A DNA stretch of 64,000 nt from Flavobacterium sp. LC2016-01 (GCF_009711135.1 NZ_WMIC01000001.1:372001-436000), one strand, 5' to 3'. Shown: positions 8,930-16,098, counted from the stretch's first letter. Numbers and translations are program-made. Notes: generated by a model from the sequence alone, not told the origin.

Positions 8930-9835
8930 ATGTCTAATAGCAGAAATCTTCTTTCAGGAAAACGCAAATACTTGTTCGGATTGCTATTTTTCTCATTTAT
9001 CTGTGTAATCTGCGTAATTTGTGTTGCTTTTAACAGTGAGGATAGTGATGACTATAACTACGCGAGAAGAGAAATTTTGCTTCGCCGAATTGGACATGAA
9101 ATACTTCTACAGTCGGGTGATAGTACATCAAGAGTATTGCCTGTGAAAAAAATCGCAGAAAATGAATACCTGATTCGTTTTGAGAATGACTTTACTTTTC
9201 AACCGGACAGCTTAGTGAATACTACCAGCCGTTTTTTGGATAAACAATCGTTTGCAAGTAATTATATTGTTAACGTTTTGAACTGCAGTAATTCAAGTGT
9301 GGCCTATGGATATGCTATATCCAAAAACAAGAAAGATAATATTGTAGCCTGTCTAGGAAGAAAACAGCCCAAAGCCTGTTATATGATTAAGATTAAATTC
9401 GAACCAACAAGTATAAATATAGTTAAGAATTTATATCTTCTGGGAAGCTTGTCCTTTTTAGGATTTTTCGGTTTTATTTTTTTAAGATCTTTTAAGCCGC
9501 AAAAAGCTTTATCTTATAGTGAGCATAAAAATGAAATCGCTTTGGGTTCGGCAATATTTGATGCGATGAACAAGAAACTTTTTGTAAATGGAAAGGCAGT
9601 AGACTTGACCGGAACAGAAACCCGTTTACTGCTCATTTTTGCATTGTCTCCCAACGAGATTATAGAGAAAAAACGAATTCAAAAAGAGATATGGGAAGAT
9701 GAAGGCGTTATCGTCGGACGTAGTTTGGATATGTTCATATCAAAACTTAGAAAAAAACTGGAATTTGATCCAAATATAAAAATTGTTGTTGTGCGCGGCA
9801 AAGGATATAAGCTTGAAATTGGTTCACTGAACTAA
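8930..9835 (+). CDS. membrane-anchored winged-helix transcriptional regulator without receiver domain
   Basis: This 301-residue protein has a short cytosolic N-terminus, then TM1 at about 14-33 (FGLLFFSFICVICVICVAF), an extracytoplasmic domain at about 34-160 with several Cys (LNCSNSS, VACLGRK, KACYM), and TM2 at about 168-187. A C-terminal OmpR/PhoB-type winged helix follows at about 205-300 (LTGTETRLLLIF, then RSLDMFISKLRKKL and VRGKGYKL). The effector type matches response regulators, but there is no phospho-acceptor domain, as in ToxR/CadC-like one-component regulators. It probably senses something in the periplasm and binds DNA directly. Its last 4 bases overlap the end of the convergent gene at 9832. 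Divergent from the exported protein at 8227-8793. Confidence 0.85.
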   Translation: MSNSRNLLSGKRKYLFGLLFFSFICVICVICVAFNSEDSDDYNYARREILLRRIGHEILLQSGDSTSRVLPVKKIAENEYLIRFENDFTFQPDSLVNTTSRFLDKQSFASNYIVNVLNCSNSSVAYGYAISKNKKDNIVACLGRKQPKACYMIKIKFEPTSINIVKNLYLLGSLSFLGFFGFIFLRSFKPQKALSYSEHKNEIALGSAIFDAMNKKLFVNGKAVDLTGTETRLLLIFALSPNEIIEKKRIQKEIWEDEGVIVGRSLDMFISKLRKKLEFDPNIKIVVVRGKGYKLEIGSLN

Positions 9836-10596
9836 TTTTTTTTGGTAAATAATAATACTTCATACTTTACGGAATAACTATCTTTTAAGGTTCCTATAGT
9901 AACGTTCAGATCTTTACAAACTTGATATAATTTATTATCTAGTAAATGAATATCAAATACATACTTCCCATTTTGAGATAAAATCGTTTTATGCTTAATA
10001 AACGATATTCGAAATTGAACATTTTGGTAAATTAATTTTCGACTAAATTTCAATTCATCAAGTTCAAAATTGTTGAATATAGATTTAATATGTTCTATAA
10101 ATTCGGTTTCTGAGGTAATTTTTAAATTACAATCAAAATATATGCGAGAAGAAGTACGAGATAAATTCGTTTTAGTTTCAAGAAAATAACCGTTTTTGTG
10201 ATCTTCGCGTCTATTTTGAAAAATTTCTTCAAAGTTATAATTGTCTGTTTTAGAAATGCTATTTAAATTATATTTTTCAATCAGGTCTTCAATTTTTTCA
10301 GCAAGTTGAAATTCATAATCGTAAAGCTCCCACTCGAAAAATTCAATTTTTAGATTTTCTTCATTTTTTGAAATAGTAATGTTGGAATCAGAATACAATT
10401 TTACCAATTCTTTTACCTCATGAACAAAACTGTCTATAGAATTAATTGGAGATAAAATACATTCTAGTCGAGGAGGAGTATTTGCATGTCCGCCAATTGC
10501 ATTATTAAAAATGAAAAATTTAATATTAAAAAAATCTAGAGGATTCAAAATACTCCAATCTTTACCAAGTGCAATTTTATGTGGTATTTGTGTCAT
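9832..10596 (-). CDS. hypothetical protein, 254 residues, at the distal end of the cassette-like array
   Basis: No signal peptide and no clear membrane segment; a charged, probably cytosolic protein with a Glu-rich region at 75-115 and alternating hydrophobic strands in the second half. I do not recognise a family. It overlaps the convergent regulator gene by 4 bases at its 3' end, so unlike its neighbours it lacks a visible trailing repeat. Upstream, 5 bases before the start, lies a right-end half of the cassette repeat (10601-10622). It reads in the same direction as the small ORFs that follow. Confidence 0.7.
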   Translation of the reverse strand: MTQIPHKIALGKDWSILNPLDFFNIKFFIFNNAIGGHANTPPRLECILSPINSIDSFVHEVKELVKLYSDSNITISKNEENLKIEFFEWELYDYEFQLAEKIEDLIEKYNLNSISKTDNYNFEEIFQNRREDHKNGYFLETKTNLSRTSSRIYFDCNLKITSETEFIEHIKSIFNNFELDELKFSRKLIYQNVQFRISFIKHKTILSQNGKYVFDIHLLDNKLYQVCKDLNVTIGTLKDSYSVKYEVLLFTKKN

Positions 10597-10600
10597 AAAA

Positions 10601-10622
10601 ATCCATTGTATTAGCTGTTATG
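10601..10622 (-). repeat. eroded cassette-end repeat (right end only)
   Basis: ATCCATTGTATTAGCTGTTA matches the right-end consensus ATCCGTTGTAGTAGCTGTTA in 18 of 20 bases. It is placed 11 bases beyond the stop of the 10633-11124 gene, as in the full copies, but the rest of the element is missing. Confidence 0.6.
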
Positions 10623-10632
10623 TATCGTAGCT

Positions 10633-11124
10633 TTATTTAAAATGCCAATTCATTAATCCTAAAGATATAATTGAATGGCCCCAAGTTTCGAAACTCTTTA
10701 ATTTTGCCGTAATTGGAATTGTGGATGTTGATTTCCATTGTCCGCTTGATGGCGTAAGCATAATTGCTTCATAAACTAAGTCTTTGTTAAAAGGATTATT
10801 TAACTGCAGCATAGTATTTATATTCTTTCGGTCTTTAGCATCTTGAGAAAACTGAATTTCTATTGTCTTTTCGGGATGTATATTTTCTGCTACTATTTTC
10901 ATGCTACTTATTGAATCTCCAGCAATTTCACATTCAACGAAAACTTTTTCACCACAATAAATTTGTAATAATTTTTCCTTTACAAAATATGGGCTTTCAG
11001 GAATTTCAGCTTTGTACTGCTGTGTTTCATTCGCTGCAATTTCTAAAGAAAAAGGTTTGCGATTCTTTTGCGCAAAAGAAGAAAATGTAATTAATAAAGT
11101 GAAAATAATTAGGATTTGTTTCAT
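10633..11124 (-). CDS. exported hypothetical protein, 163 residues (cassette ORF)
   Basis: A clear signal peptide (MKQILIIFTLLITFSSFAQ) is followed by a beta-rich domain. Recognisable stretches are EIAANETQQYKAEIPESPYF and IMLTPSSGQW; no known family is evident. It is one of the one-strand small ORFs between repeat copies. The full repeat at 11157-11284 lies 33 bases before its start, and a half repeat follows its stop. It is likely periplasmic or surface-exposed. Function unknown. Confidence 0.75.
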   Translation of the reverse strand: MKQILIIFTLLITFSSFAQKNRKPFSLEIAANETQQYKAEIPESPYFVKEKLLQIYCGEKVFVECEIAGDSISSMKIVAENIHPEKTIEIQFSQDAKDRKNINTMLQLNNPFNKDLVYEAIMLTPSSGQWKSTSTIPITAKLKSFETWGHSIISLGLMNWHFK

Positions 11125-11156
11125 ATGTTTTTGGGTTAATGTTGATACTAGGGCAC

Positions 11157-11284
11157 ATAACGTTCTACTACTACAGCGGGGTTGAGACTAAATTAAACCC
11201 TATTTTCGGATTTGCCAAATCAGCACAAGTGCAAAGCTGACTTTTCATTAAGCCTATTGTCTAAATTTATTGTATCAGCTGTTG
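11157..11284 (-). repeat. cassette-end repeat copy A
   Basis: The left end is AACGTTCTACTACTACAGCG at 11159 and the right end TATTGTATCAGCTGTTGG. The interior shares GAGACTAAATTAA and CGGATTTGCCAAAT with copies C and E. It follows the stop of the 11306-11851 gene by about 20 bases. The ends form an inverted pair (CTACTACAGCGG against a degenerate right arm). Confidence 0.8.
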
Positions 11285-11305
11285 GAAGATGAATTTTAAG
11301 TTCAT

Positions 11306-11851
11306 TTACTCGATTTTATTTAAAGGTATATTAATCGTTGGAGTGTCTTCTACATATTTCACATCAATAACATCACCCTTTTTTAAATCAGGCACTGACT
11401 GAAATATTTCTTTACCATAATATTCTTTTCCTTTAGCAAAAAAAACATATATCACTAACCAAGTTTCTTTAACTTCTTTACCCTTAATATAAAACCCATC
11501 CTGATGAACAATTTCCGTAATATTGGCTTGTGTATTTAAGCAGTATTTCTCATTAATTGTCTTAATTTTTTCGTCAGATGTTGTGCCGCCATGAATATTT
11601 GAGTGCAGTAAATTCATTGTGATAACCGTGATTACTATGCAAGCAATAAAAGTTATTTTTCCATCATTAAACATGCCGACACCATCAGCAGAAGCAAAAA
11701 AAGTTTTTAGGAAAAAATACGAAGGAATAAAAATTAAAAGATAATTGAAAATAATTGAAAGCAGACCGTGAATTGGAGGAGAATTTCTAACTAAATAGTA
11801 TGCTGATACAAATCCTAAAATTAAAAATATTGAGGCTAATGTTTTCTTCAT
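11306..11851 (-). CDS. membrane hypothetical protein, 181 residues (cassette ORF)
   Basis: The ATG at 11851 is preferred to a TTG at 11872. The N-terminal half has three or four hydrophobic segments: SIFLILGFVSAYYLV at about 4-20, LLSIIFNYLLIFIPSYFFL, and ITFIACIVITVITMNLL. A soluble C-terminal domain with INEKYCLNTQANITEI and GKEYYGKEIFQSVPDLKKGD follows. The tail (KGDVIDVKYVEDTP) resembles short extracytoplasmic beta domains after membrane helices. No family is recognised. It is followed directly by repeat copy A and preceded by an eroded repeat. Confidence 0.7.
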   Translation of the reverse strand: MKKTLASIFLILGFVSAYYLVRNSPPIHGLLSIIFNYLLIFIPSYFFLKTFFASADGVGMFNDGKITFIACIVITVITMNLLHSNIHGGTTSDEKIKTINEKYCLNTQANITEIVHQDGFYIKGKEVKETWLVIYVFFAKGKEYYGKEIFQSVPDLKKGDVIDVKYVEDTPTINIPLNKIE

Positions 11852-11906
11852 TCTTTTTTGGTTTTTAAACAATTGTATGTTGTTAATAAAGATTTGGTTT
11901 GATTAT

Positions 11907-11924
11907 TTGTTGTAGTAGCTGTTT
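11907..11924 (-). repeat. eroded cassette-end repeat (right end only)
   Basis: GTTGTAGTAGCTGTT matches the right-end core exactly and abuts the stop of the LemA-like gene. No left half is present before the next gene start, 56 bases away. Confidence 0.65.
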
Positions 11925-12470
11925 TTATTCAGGGTATTTTCCGCCATTTTTAATCCAATGATCAATTTTTTGTCTTTTTTCTTTCGGATTTTGGTTTTCA
12001 ATTCCGTATCTAATGATATCAAAATATTTGAATTTTTTTGGATAATTCGTTTTTCTTGCAATTAGAGAATTTGGAAAAGTTACTCTATAAACGTTGTACG
12101 CTCTGACCGATTGATTATAAGCATCAACATTAGAATTTAGTTTTTCGTTAAATTCATTTTCGATATTTTCGGACATGAGTTTTTCATTGATTTTGTATTC
12201 AATATATTCAAAATCTCTTGAGAATTCCTCTTTTTTAATGTCCTTAGACATTTTTAAATAATGCTGTAAACTATCATCATTGATTGTTTCAAGAATGAGT
12301 TCTTTGTTTCTTAAATTTATGTTTTCAGTGTATTTTTTCCAATTTTCTTCAACATTTTTACTTGAGCTTTCTAAATTAGAAATCACATTATTTCTATAAA
12401 AATAGTAAGCAACAATACACATTAAAATAAAAGCAATTATTGTTATTAAACAACCTTTTAAAATTTTCAT
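11925..12470 (-). CDS. LemA-like membrane-anchored protein (cassette ORF)
   Basis: The 181 residues comprise one N-terminal membrane anchor (CLITIIAFILMCIVAYYFY) and a long helical domain. VEENWKKYTENINLRNKELI resembles the LemA 'VEnaWaqvenqlqrRadLIPnLV' helix. VDAYNQSVRAYNVYRVTFPN and SLIARKTNYPKKFKYF match the conserved LemA C-terminal signature (YN.avr.YN...r.FPn.liA...gf....YF). LemA proteins are widespread four-helix bundle proteins of unclear function. The match is divergent, so I call it LemA-like. It sits in the array between copy B and an eroded repeat. Confidence 0.65.
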   Translation of the reverse strand: MKILKGCLITIIAFILMCIVAYYFYRNNVISNLESSSKNVEENWKKYTENINLRNKELILETINDDSLQHYLKMSKDIKKEEFSRDFEYIEYKINEKLMSENIENEFNEKLNSNVDAYNQSVRAYNVYRVTFPNSLIARKTNYPKKFKYFDIIRYGIENQNPKEKRQKIDHWIKNGGKYPE

Positions 12471-12514
12471 ATTAGAGGTTTATACTTATTTAGTTTTCGT
12501 TTTTTTTTGCATAA

Positions 12515-12642
12515 GCAACGTTCTGGGACTACAGTGGGTTAAGGACTAAATTATTTCTTTTTTGTAGATTTACAATATAGTTCCAAATAAAACCAACTTT
12601 CTATTAAGCCAAATACCCAAATCCGTTGTAGTAAATGTTATA
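12515..12642 (-). repeat. cassette-end repeat copy B
   Basis: Left end AACGTTCTGGGACTACAGTG at 12517; right end AATCCGTTGTAGTAAATGTT. The interior (GGACTAAATTA, TATTAAGCC) aligns with the other copies. It lies about 15 bases beyond the stop of the 12657 gene. Confidence 0.8.
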
Positions 12643-12656
12643 GCTAGTATTTTTTT

Positions 12657-13172
12657 TCAATTTTTGAATTTCAGAGTTCTTATTACTTTCAAAAATGATT
12701 TCTGATTTTCATTGCTCAAATTGTAACCACTAATCTGAAATTTCATTCCTTTTCCATCAGTACGTGTGTTTTCAAAATAAACTCCAGTAGTTCCTATTCC
12801 TGAATTTTTAGGCACTACGATTTTTGCTTTAAGTCCATAGATTGTCTCGTAATAACACGTATCCTTTTTGAACTCCCGAAGTTTGTTTTGTCCTCCTCGA
12901 GCATAAAATTTATAATAAGGTCCATTGATTGTGTCTAGCTTGTTACGTTCCCAATCATCAATAAAAATACTGTCGTTATTCCTAATTAAATACTCACCAT
13001 TATTAAAGCTCTCTTCGAGATCGTTTGAATATAATCCATAGTCAAAATATACAGTGTCCTTCTTGTCAATTCCTATTTTACCCACAAAAGAGTCTATGCC
13101 TCTCTCTTTGACATAATTCCATTTACTAGGAGTTTCCATTGAAAAAAAAACAAAATCCATTTTTTTTTTCAC
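12657..13172 (-). CDS. exported hypothetical protein whose signal peptide is out of frame (cassette ORF)
   Basis: The open frame starts at a GTG at 13172 inside an A10 tract and has no signal peptide of its own. Immediately upstream in another frame lies an ATG at 13227 encoding MRILNLFIFILPLLLIFSS, a typical signal peptide. Losing one A from the A10 tract (13160-13169) would join it to this frame. The joined start lies 39 bases from the left repeat core, in the range seen for its neighbours. The downstream part (VYFDYGLYSNDLEES, GMKFQISGYNLSNENQKSFL) matches no family I know. It is a real frameshift, slippage-controlled expression, or a sequencing error. Confidence 0.65.
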   Translation of the reverse strand: MKKKMDFVFFSMETPSKWNYVKERGIDSFVGKIGIDKKDTVYFDYGLYSNDLEESFNNGEYLIRNNDSIFIDDWERNKLDTINGPYYKFYARGGQNKLREFKKDTCYYETIYGLKAKIVVPKNSGIGTTGVYFENTRTDGKGMKFQISGYNLSNENQKSFLKVIRTLKFKN

Positions 13173-13227
13173 TGCTAAAAATTAGTAGAAGAGGAAGTAT
13201 AAAAATAAATAAATTTAATATTCTCAT
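13126..13227 (-). other. out-of-frame signal-peptide ORF upstream of the 12657-13172 gene
   Basis: ATG at 13227 encodes a hydrophobic leader ending LLLIFSSEKK, then crosses the A10 tract into a frame that stops after 33 residues. The sequence SSEKK sits where a lipoprotein would have SCxKK. It is best read as the detached 5' end of the downstream gene. Confidence 0.65.
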
Positions 13228-13263
13228 AGTTCTTTTTATCAAATTTGAGTAGTAGCATTAGCC

Positions 13264-13392
13264 ATAACGTTCTGATACCACAGCGGGTTTTAGATTAAAT
13301 TAAGTTCTAATTTTTGATTTGCCAAATAGTCTCAAATACAAAACCAAATTTTCATTGAGTCAATTGCCCAATTCCGTTATAGTAGCTGTTGT
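13264..13392 (-). repeat. cassette-end repeat copy C
   Basis: Left end AACGTTCTGATACCACAGCG at 13266; right end ATTCCGTTATAGTAGCTGTT. The interior carries TTAAATTAAGTTCTAA, GATTTGCCAAAT and CAATTGCCCAA, as in copy E. The 3' end is 30 bases from the stop of the DUF4288-like gene. Confidence 0.85.
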
Positions 13393-13421
13393 CGGTAATG
13401 CACTTATTTTACAATGTTTTT

Positions 13422-13814
13422 TTACTTCTTTTCTTTTAATTCTGCTAAAAGCTTTTCTTCACTAATTGGAAATTTCATCGCTTTTCTGTTGCTAATGTCT
13501 CCATAATCCTCCCACATTATTTCACTTCCATCTTCTATATCTTCGTAAATAGGAATAAGATTTCCGATTCCAATAAAAATCCATTCCATTTCTAAATTGT
13601 CAGAGTTAATGAATTTAAATTCTGCGTCCTTTCCAATTTTAACAGCTTTATCATATGCTATTTTTGGTGTTTCGGCTTTAATTATATGGAAATTTCCCCA
13701 AGTTTTGACACGACGTAATTCTTTTGCTTCATTTCGATTTACGGGTTCACATTTTTCAATTATTTCAGCGATATACCACTTTCCATTTTCAATTGATATT
13801 TTCTCGTTTTCCAT
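13422..13814 (-). CDS. DUF4288-like protein, 130 residues (cassette ORF)
   Basis: A cytosolic protein. The pattern WYIAEIIEKCE, then IIKAETPKIAYDKAVKIGKDAE, MEWIFIGIGNLIPIYEDIED and GSEIMWEDY fits the small DUF4288 family (N-terminal WY.a.l...; a strand-helix with EA..kA...gk; a W.F.Gv..L..l.e... strand; then dGtEv). The family has no established function. It lies between repeat copies C and D, the start being 24 bases from the core of D. The C-terminus is Lys/Glu-rich. Confidence 0.65.
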   Translation of the reverse strand: MENEKISIENGKWYIAEIIEKCEPVNRNEAKELRRVKTWGNFHIIKAETPKIAYDKAVKIGKDAEFKFINSDNLEMEWIFIGIGNLIPIYEDIEDGSEIMWEDYGDISNRKAMKFPISEEKLLAELKEKK

Positions 13815-13835
13815 ATTTTCTGTTTTGCATTACTG

Positions 13836-13960
13836 CTAACGTTTCACTACTATAGTGGGTGTGGTACCAAATTAAATCCATTATTCATATTTGTCAAATC
13901 ATCTCAAATACAAGCAATTTCATTAAGTTAATTGTCCAAATCCGCTGTAATTAGCTAGCT
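13836..13960 (-). repeat. cassette-end repeat copy D
   Basis: Left end AACGTTTCACTACTATAGTG at 13838; right end AATCCGCTGTAATTAGCTAG. The interior shares CCAAATTAAAT, ATCTCAAATACAA and ATTAAGTTAATTG with copies C and E. It starts 10 bases past the stop of the 13970 gene. Confidence 0.8.
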
Positions 13961-13969
13961 AATGAACTC

Positions 13970-14497
13970 TTACCAAGTCATGTGAAATAAAGTCTTGTAT
14001 TCTTTCCAATGGTTATTTACTTTTTTGTAAAGAATTAGTTTATTTTCTGAACAATAATTTCCGCAATTATATTTAATCCAAATGCCAGCAAGTTTCTTGT
14101 TTTTCGAGAAAATTGGATATCTAAGCGAATAATAAGCATTCTTTTCAGATAAATTTTCTTCTATTATTTTCAATTCGTTATCACTTATAAAATGAACATT
14201 ATCAATTAGATTTGCTGGTATATTTTTTTTAGTTTTTAATAAATTAATCTGCTTATTTTGAAAAACTATATCTTCCTTGGTGAAATACTTGCTCCATTCC
14301 TTGATTATCGGATTGTTTTTGCTGATTATAGAATACTTTTCAATCTTTGTTTCGATTCTATTGGTTTTTAAATTTTGCTTTAGGTCAATAAAAAACGCCT
14401 TATATTCTTTATCCGAAATAAGATTTGTATTTGTTTGTGAATTCACTTGTGTGACATTCAGGACGAATACGAAAGTAATATAGATAAGATATTTCAA
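13970..14497 (-). CDS. exported hypothetical protein, 175 residues (cassette ORF)
   Basis: The signal peptide MKYLIYITFVFVLNVTQVNSQ is followed by a charged helical region (KAFFIDLKQNLKTNRIETKI, FTKEDIVFQNKQINLLKTKK). A C-terminal beta domain follows with two close cysteines (KYNCGNYCSENKLILYKK). The Tyr-Asn-Cys-Gly-Asn-Tyr-Cys motif may form a disulfide in the periplasm. I recognise no family. Flanked by repeat copies D and E; its start is 72 bases from the core of E. Confidence 0.72.
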   Translation of the reverse strand: MKYLIYITFVFVLNVTQVNSQTNTNLISDKEYKAFFIDLKQNLKTNRIETKIEKYSIISKNNPIIKEWSKYFTKEDIVFQNKQINLLKTKKNIPANLIDNVHFISDNELKIIEENLSEKNAYYSLRYPIFSKNKKLAGIWIKYNCGNYCSENKLILYKKVNNHWKEYKTLFHMTW

Positions 14498-14566
14498 GAT
14501 TTTTTGATATGTTTTGAAAAAAATAAATTATTTAAATTTTGTCTTTTTAAGCTAATAATTCGTGTG

Positions 14567-14704
14567 CTAACGATTAACTTCTCGCTGTTACAGCGGGTTT
14601 GAGACTAAATTAAGTTCTGTTTTCGGATTTGCCAAATTAACGCAAATACAAAAGCAATTTTCAATTAAGGCAATTGCCGAAATCCGTTGTACTATCTATT
14701 AGTC
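14567..14704 (-). repeat. cassette-end repeat copy E
   Basis: The left end is AACGATTAACTTCTCGCTGTTACAGCGGG-like, starting at 14569, with 7 extra bases relative to copy C. The right end is AATCCGTTGTACTATCTATT. The interior (GAGACTAAATTAAGTTCTG, CGGATTTGCCAAATTAACGC) is closest to copies A and C. It begins about 15 bases past the stop of the LprI-like gene. Confidence 0.8.
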
Positions 14705-14718
14705 ATTAGTTTTTTAAA

Positions 14719-15054
14719 TTACTGATCTAAATTTTCCAGTTCCTTTATTCTTTCTGTAGTCTTTGTAATTAAGCAATCTATTTTCATTTTGTTTTCATAC
14801 GGTCCACCGCCATCTCCTGGATCTTGACTTTGAAATTTACAGTCTAAATCTCGGAATTTTATCCATGCTTTTTGAGCTTCAACTAAATTCTTTTTGTCAG
14901 TTTCTTCAAGTCCTTTCATTAGCTTATTATAAACAGAATTTAATTTTTTGTCAACTCTTTGATATTGTTTATAAAGTTCATCTTCTCCAGTAACAGATTG
15001 TGAAAAGGAAATTGCACTAAATAATAAGAATAAAAGACAAAATATTTTTTTCAT
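14719..15054 (-). CDS. LprI-like (DUF1311) exported protein, first ORF of the array
   Basis: The signal peptide is MKKIFCLLFLLFSAISFSQ. The mature part reads LYKQYQRVDKKLNSVYNKLM, then LVEAQKAWIKFRDLDCKFQS and IDCLITKTTERIKELE. The AQkaWikfRD.dC signature and the closing C...T..R..eL belong to the LprI N-terminal (DUF1311) family. Its founding member in Mycobacterium was described as a lysozyme inhibitor; the role in Bacteroidota is not established. It reads on the same strand as the other array ORFs. Fifteen bases upstream of its start, ACGTTA (15069-15074) may be a worn array boundary. Confidence 0.8.
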   Translation of the reverse strand: MKKIFCLLFLLFSAISFSQSVTGEDELYKQYQRVDKKLNSVYNKLMKGLEETDKKNLVEAQKAWIKFRDLDCKFQSQDPGDGGGPYENKMKIDCLITKTTERIKELENLDQ

Positions 15055-15230
15055 TTGAGTTTTTGTTTACGTTATCCTCCGTCTAATAATTATCCGTTTT
15101 TATTTATTTTGTAAAACTCAAATATAGAATATTTGCCTTATAAATCATCCAACGAACTTTTAATTTATTGAATACTTTTCGTACTAACTTTTATAAATTT
15201 TCGCAGCTTTACCGCATGCCTAAAAATCAA

Positions 15231-15265
15231 AAAATCCCTGACCGCTTTTAGCAATCAGGGATTAT
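15231..15265 (-). terminator. intrinsic terminator after the 15325-16098 gene
   Basis: Stem AATCCCTGA / TCAGGGATT with a 13-base loop; on the minus strand it is followed by TTTTTTGATTTTTA. Confidence 0.75.
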
Positions 15266-15289
15266 TTATTTAAAAGTTAAGTTGTTCAG

Positions 15290-15321
15290 GCTGACCACTA
15301 AAAATCTGATCACTGAACACT
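15290..15321 (-). repeat. third copy of the AGTGTTCAGTGGTCAG dispersed repeat
   Basis: Read on minus it starts AGTGTTCAGTGATCAG and ends TTTTAGTGGTCAG, nearly identical to 7911-7941. Again it is placed at the 3' end of a gene. Confidence 0.55.
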
Positions 15322-15324
15322 AAC

Positions 15325-16098
15325 TTAATTACGTTTCAATACTTTATACTGCTCATAACAGCCACTAATAGCATCAAGAATCTGCAAGTCATTTGCTTGC
15401 TGAACAAAAGATTCTGAGTAGTTGCAGCGTTGTAAAATCTCCGGAATTTCTTCTTTTGTTATTCCCAAAAGCAGGGCAAGCGTTTCTCTGTCGTATTTAG
15501 TTTCAAGAAGATTTCTGATCGTATCATCTTTTTTCATGTCTTTAAGCTTCTTGAGTTCTTTTCCATTTTTTCCAAAGAAATTATAAAGCATATCGGCGGG
15601 GTTAAAAATAGAACCCAATACTTTTCCGAAAGCATTTGGAGCATATTCACCGGCTTCATAACCTTGTGTAAGACCTGAAATACTGTAACGGTAGTTTTCT
15701 TTTGTCGGAATCAATTTTGAATCAATTTCAAGATATCCTGTTAAGTTGAAAGGAGCAATAACTACTTCTTCAAGTGCAATTGCTTTTTCGGTAAGCTGAA
15801 TTCTTGTGATTTTGTTTTTTATCCAGTCATTGGTTACTCTGATACGCAAAGATTGGAATCCCAGAATAGAGAATTGCAGTGTGTCATTTTGCTGTACATC
15901 AATTTCAAAATAACCTTTAGCATCAGACTTTGCGCCTAGTACTTTGTTTTTATTGATGATATTTACATTAGGAAGAGGCTGTTTAGAATTATCATTAAAG
16001 ATATAGCCTGAAACTCTTTGTGGAGCTGTTGATTCTGTATCTTGGGCAAAACCAATACTCGAAAGTAACATAAAAAAGAAAACTGCGAAATATTTCAT
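15325..16098 (-). CDS. exported protein with carboxypeptidase-regulatory-like domain
   Basis: This 257-residue protein has the signal peptide MKYFAVFFFMLLSSIGFAQ. Residues about 28-110 form a CarboxypepD_reg-like beta-sandwich (VSGYIFNDNSKQPLPNVNI, DAKGYFEIDV, LQFSILGFQSLRI), ending in a LEEVVI motif. A helical C-terminal domain without recognised homology follows (KELKKLKDMKKDDTIRNLLE, ITKEEIPEIL). The first part is the same module that precedes plug domains in SusC proteins, but no plug or barrel follows. Probably periplasmic or at the outer membrane. Transcribed alone, with its own terminator. Confidence 0.8.
   Translation of the reverse strand: MKYFAVFFFMLLSSIGFAQDTESTAPQRVSGYIFNDNSKQPLPNVNIINKNKVLGAKSDAKGYFEIDVQQNDTLQFSILGFQSLRIRVTNDWIKNKITRIQLTEKAIALEEVVIAPFNLTGYLEIDSKLIPTKENYRYSISGLTQGYEAGEYAPNAFGKVLGSIFNPADMLYNFFGKNGKELKKLKDMKKDDTIRNLLETKYDRETLALLLGITKEEIPEILQRCNYSESFVQQANDLQILDAISGCYEQYKVLKRN

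Larger units (their letters stand above)
15055..15324. other. intergenic stretch at the proximal edge of the cassette-like array
   Basis: The first 30 bases contain TTTACGTTATCCTCCGTCT, which may be a worn left repeat end. The rest is AT-rich without an ORF, then the terminator at 15231-15265 and the dispersed repeat copy at 15290-15321. I see no integrase gene or promoter-like cassette leader here. Confidence 0.5.

Noticed and set aside
9832..15075. The array as a CRISPR locus or a toxin-immunity cluster
   Set aside because: Repeats are about 130 bases with ORF-sized spacers, not short repeats with unique short spacers; the ORF products do not resemble known toxins or immunity proteins.
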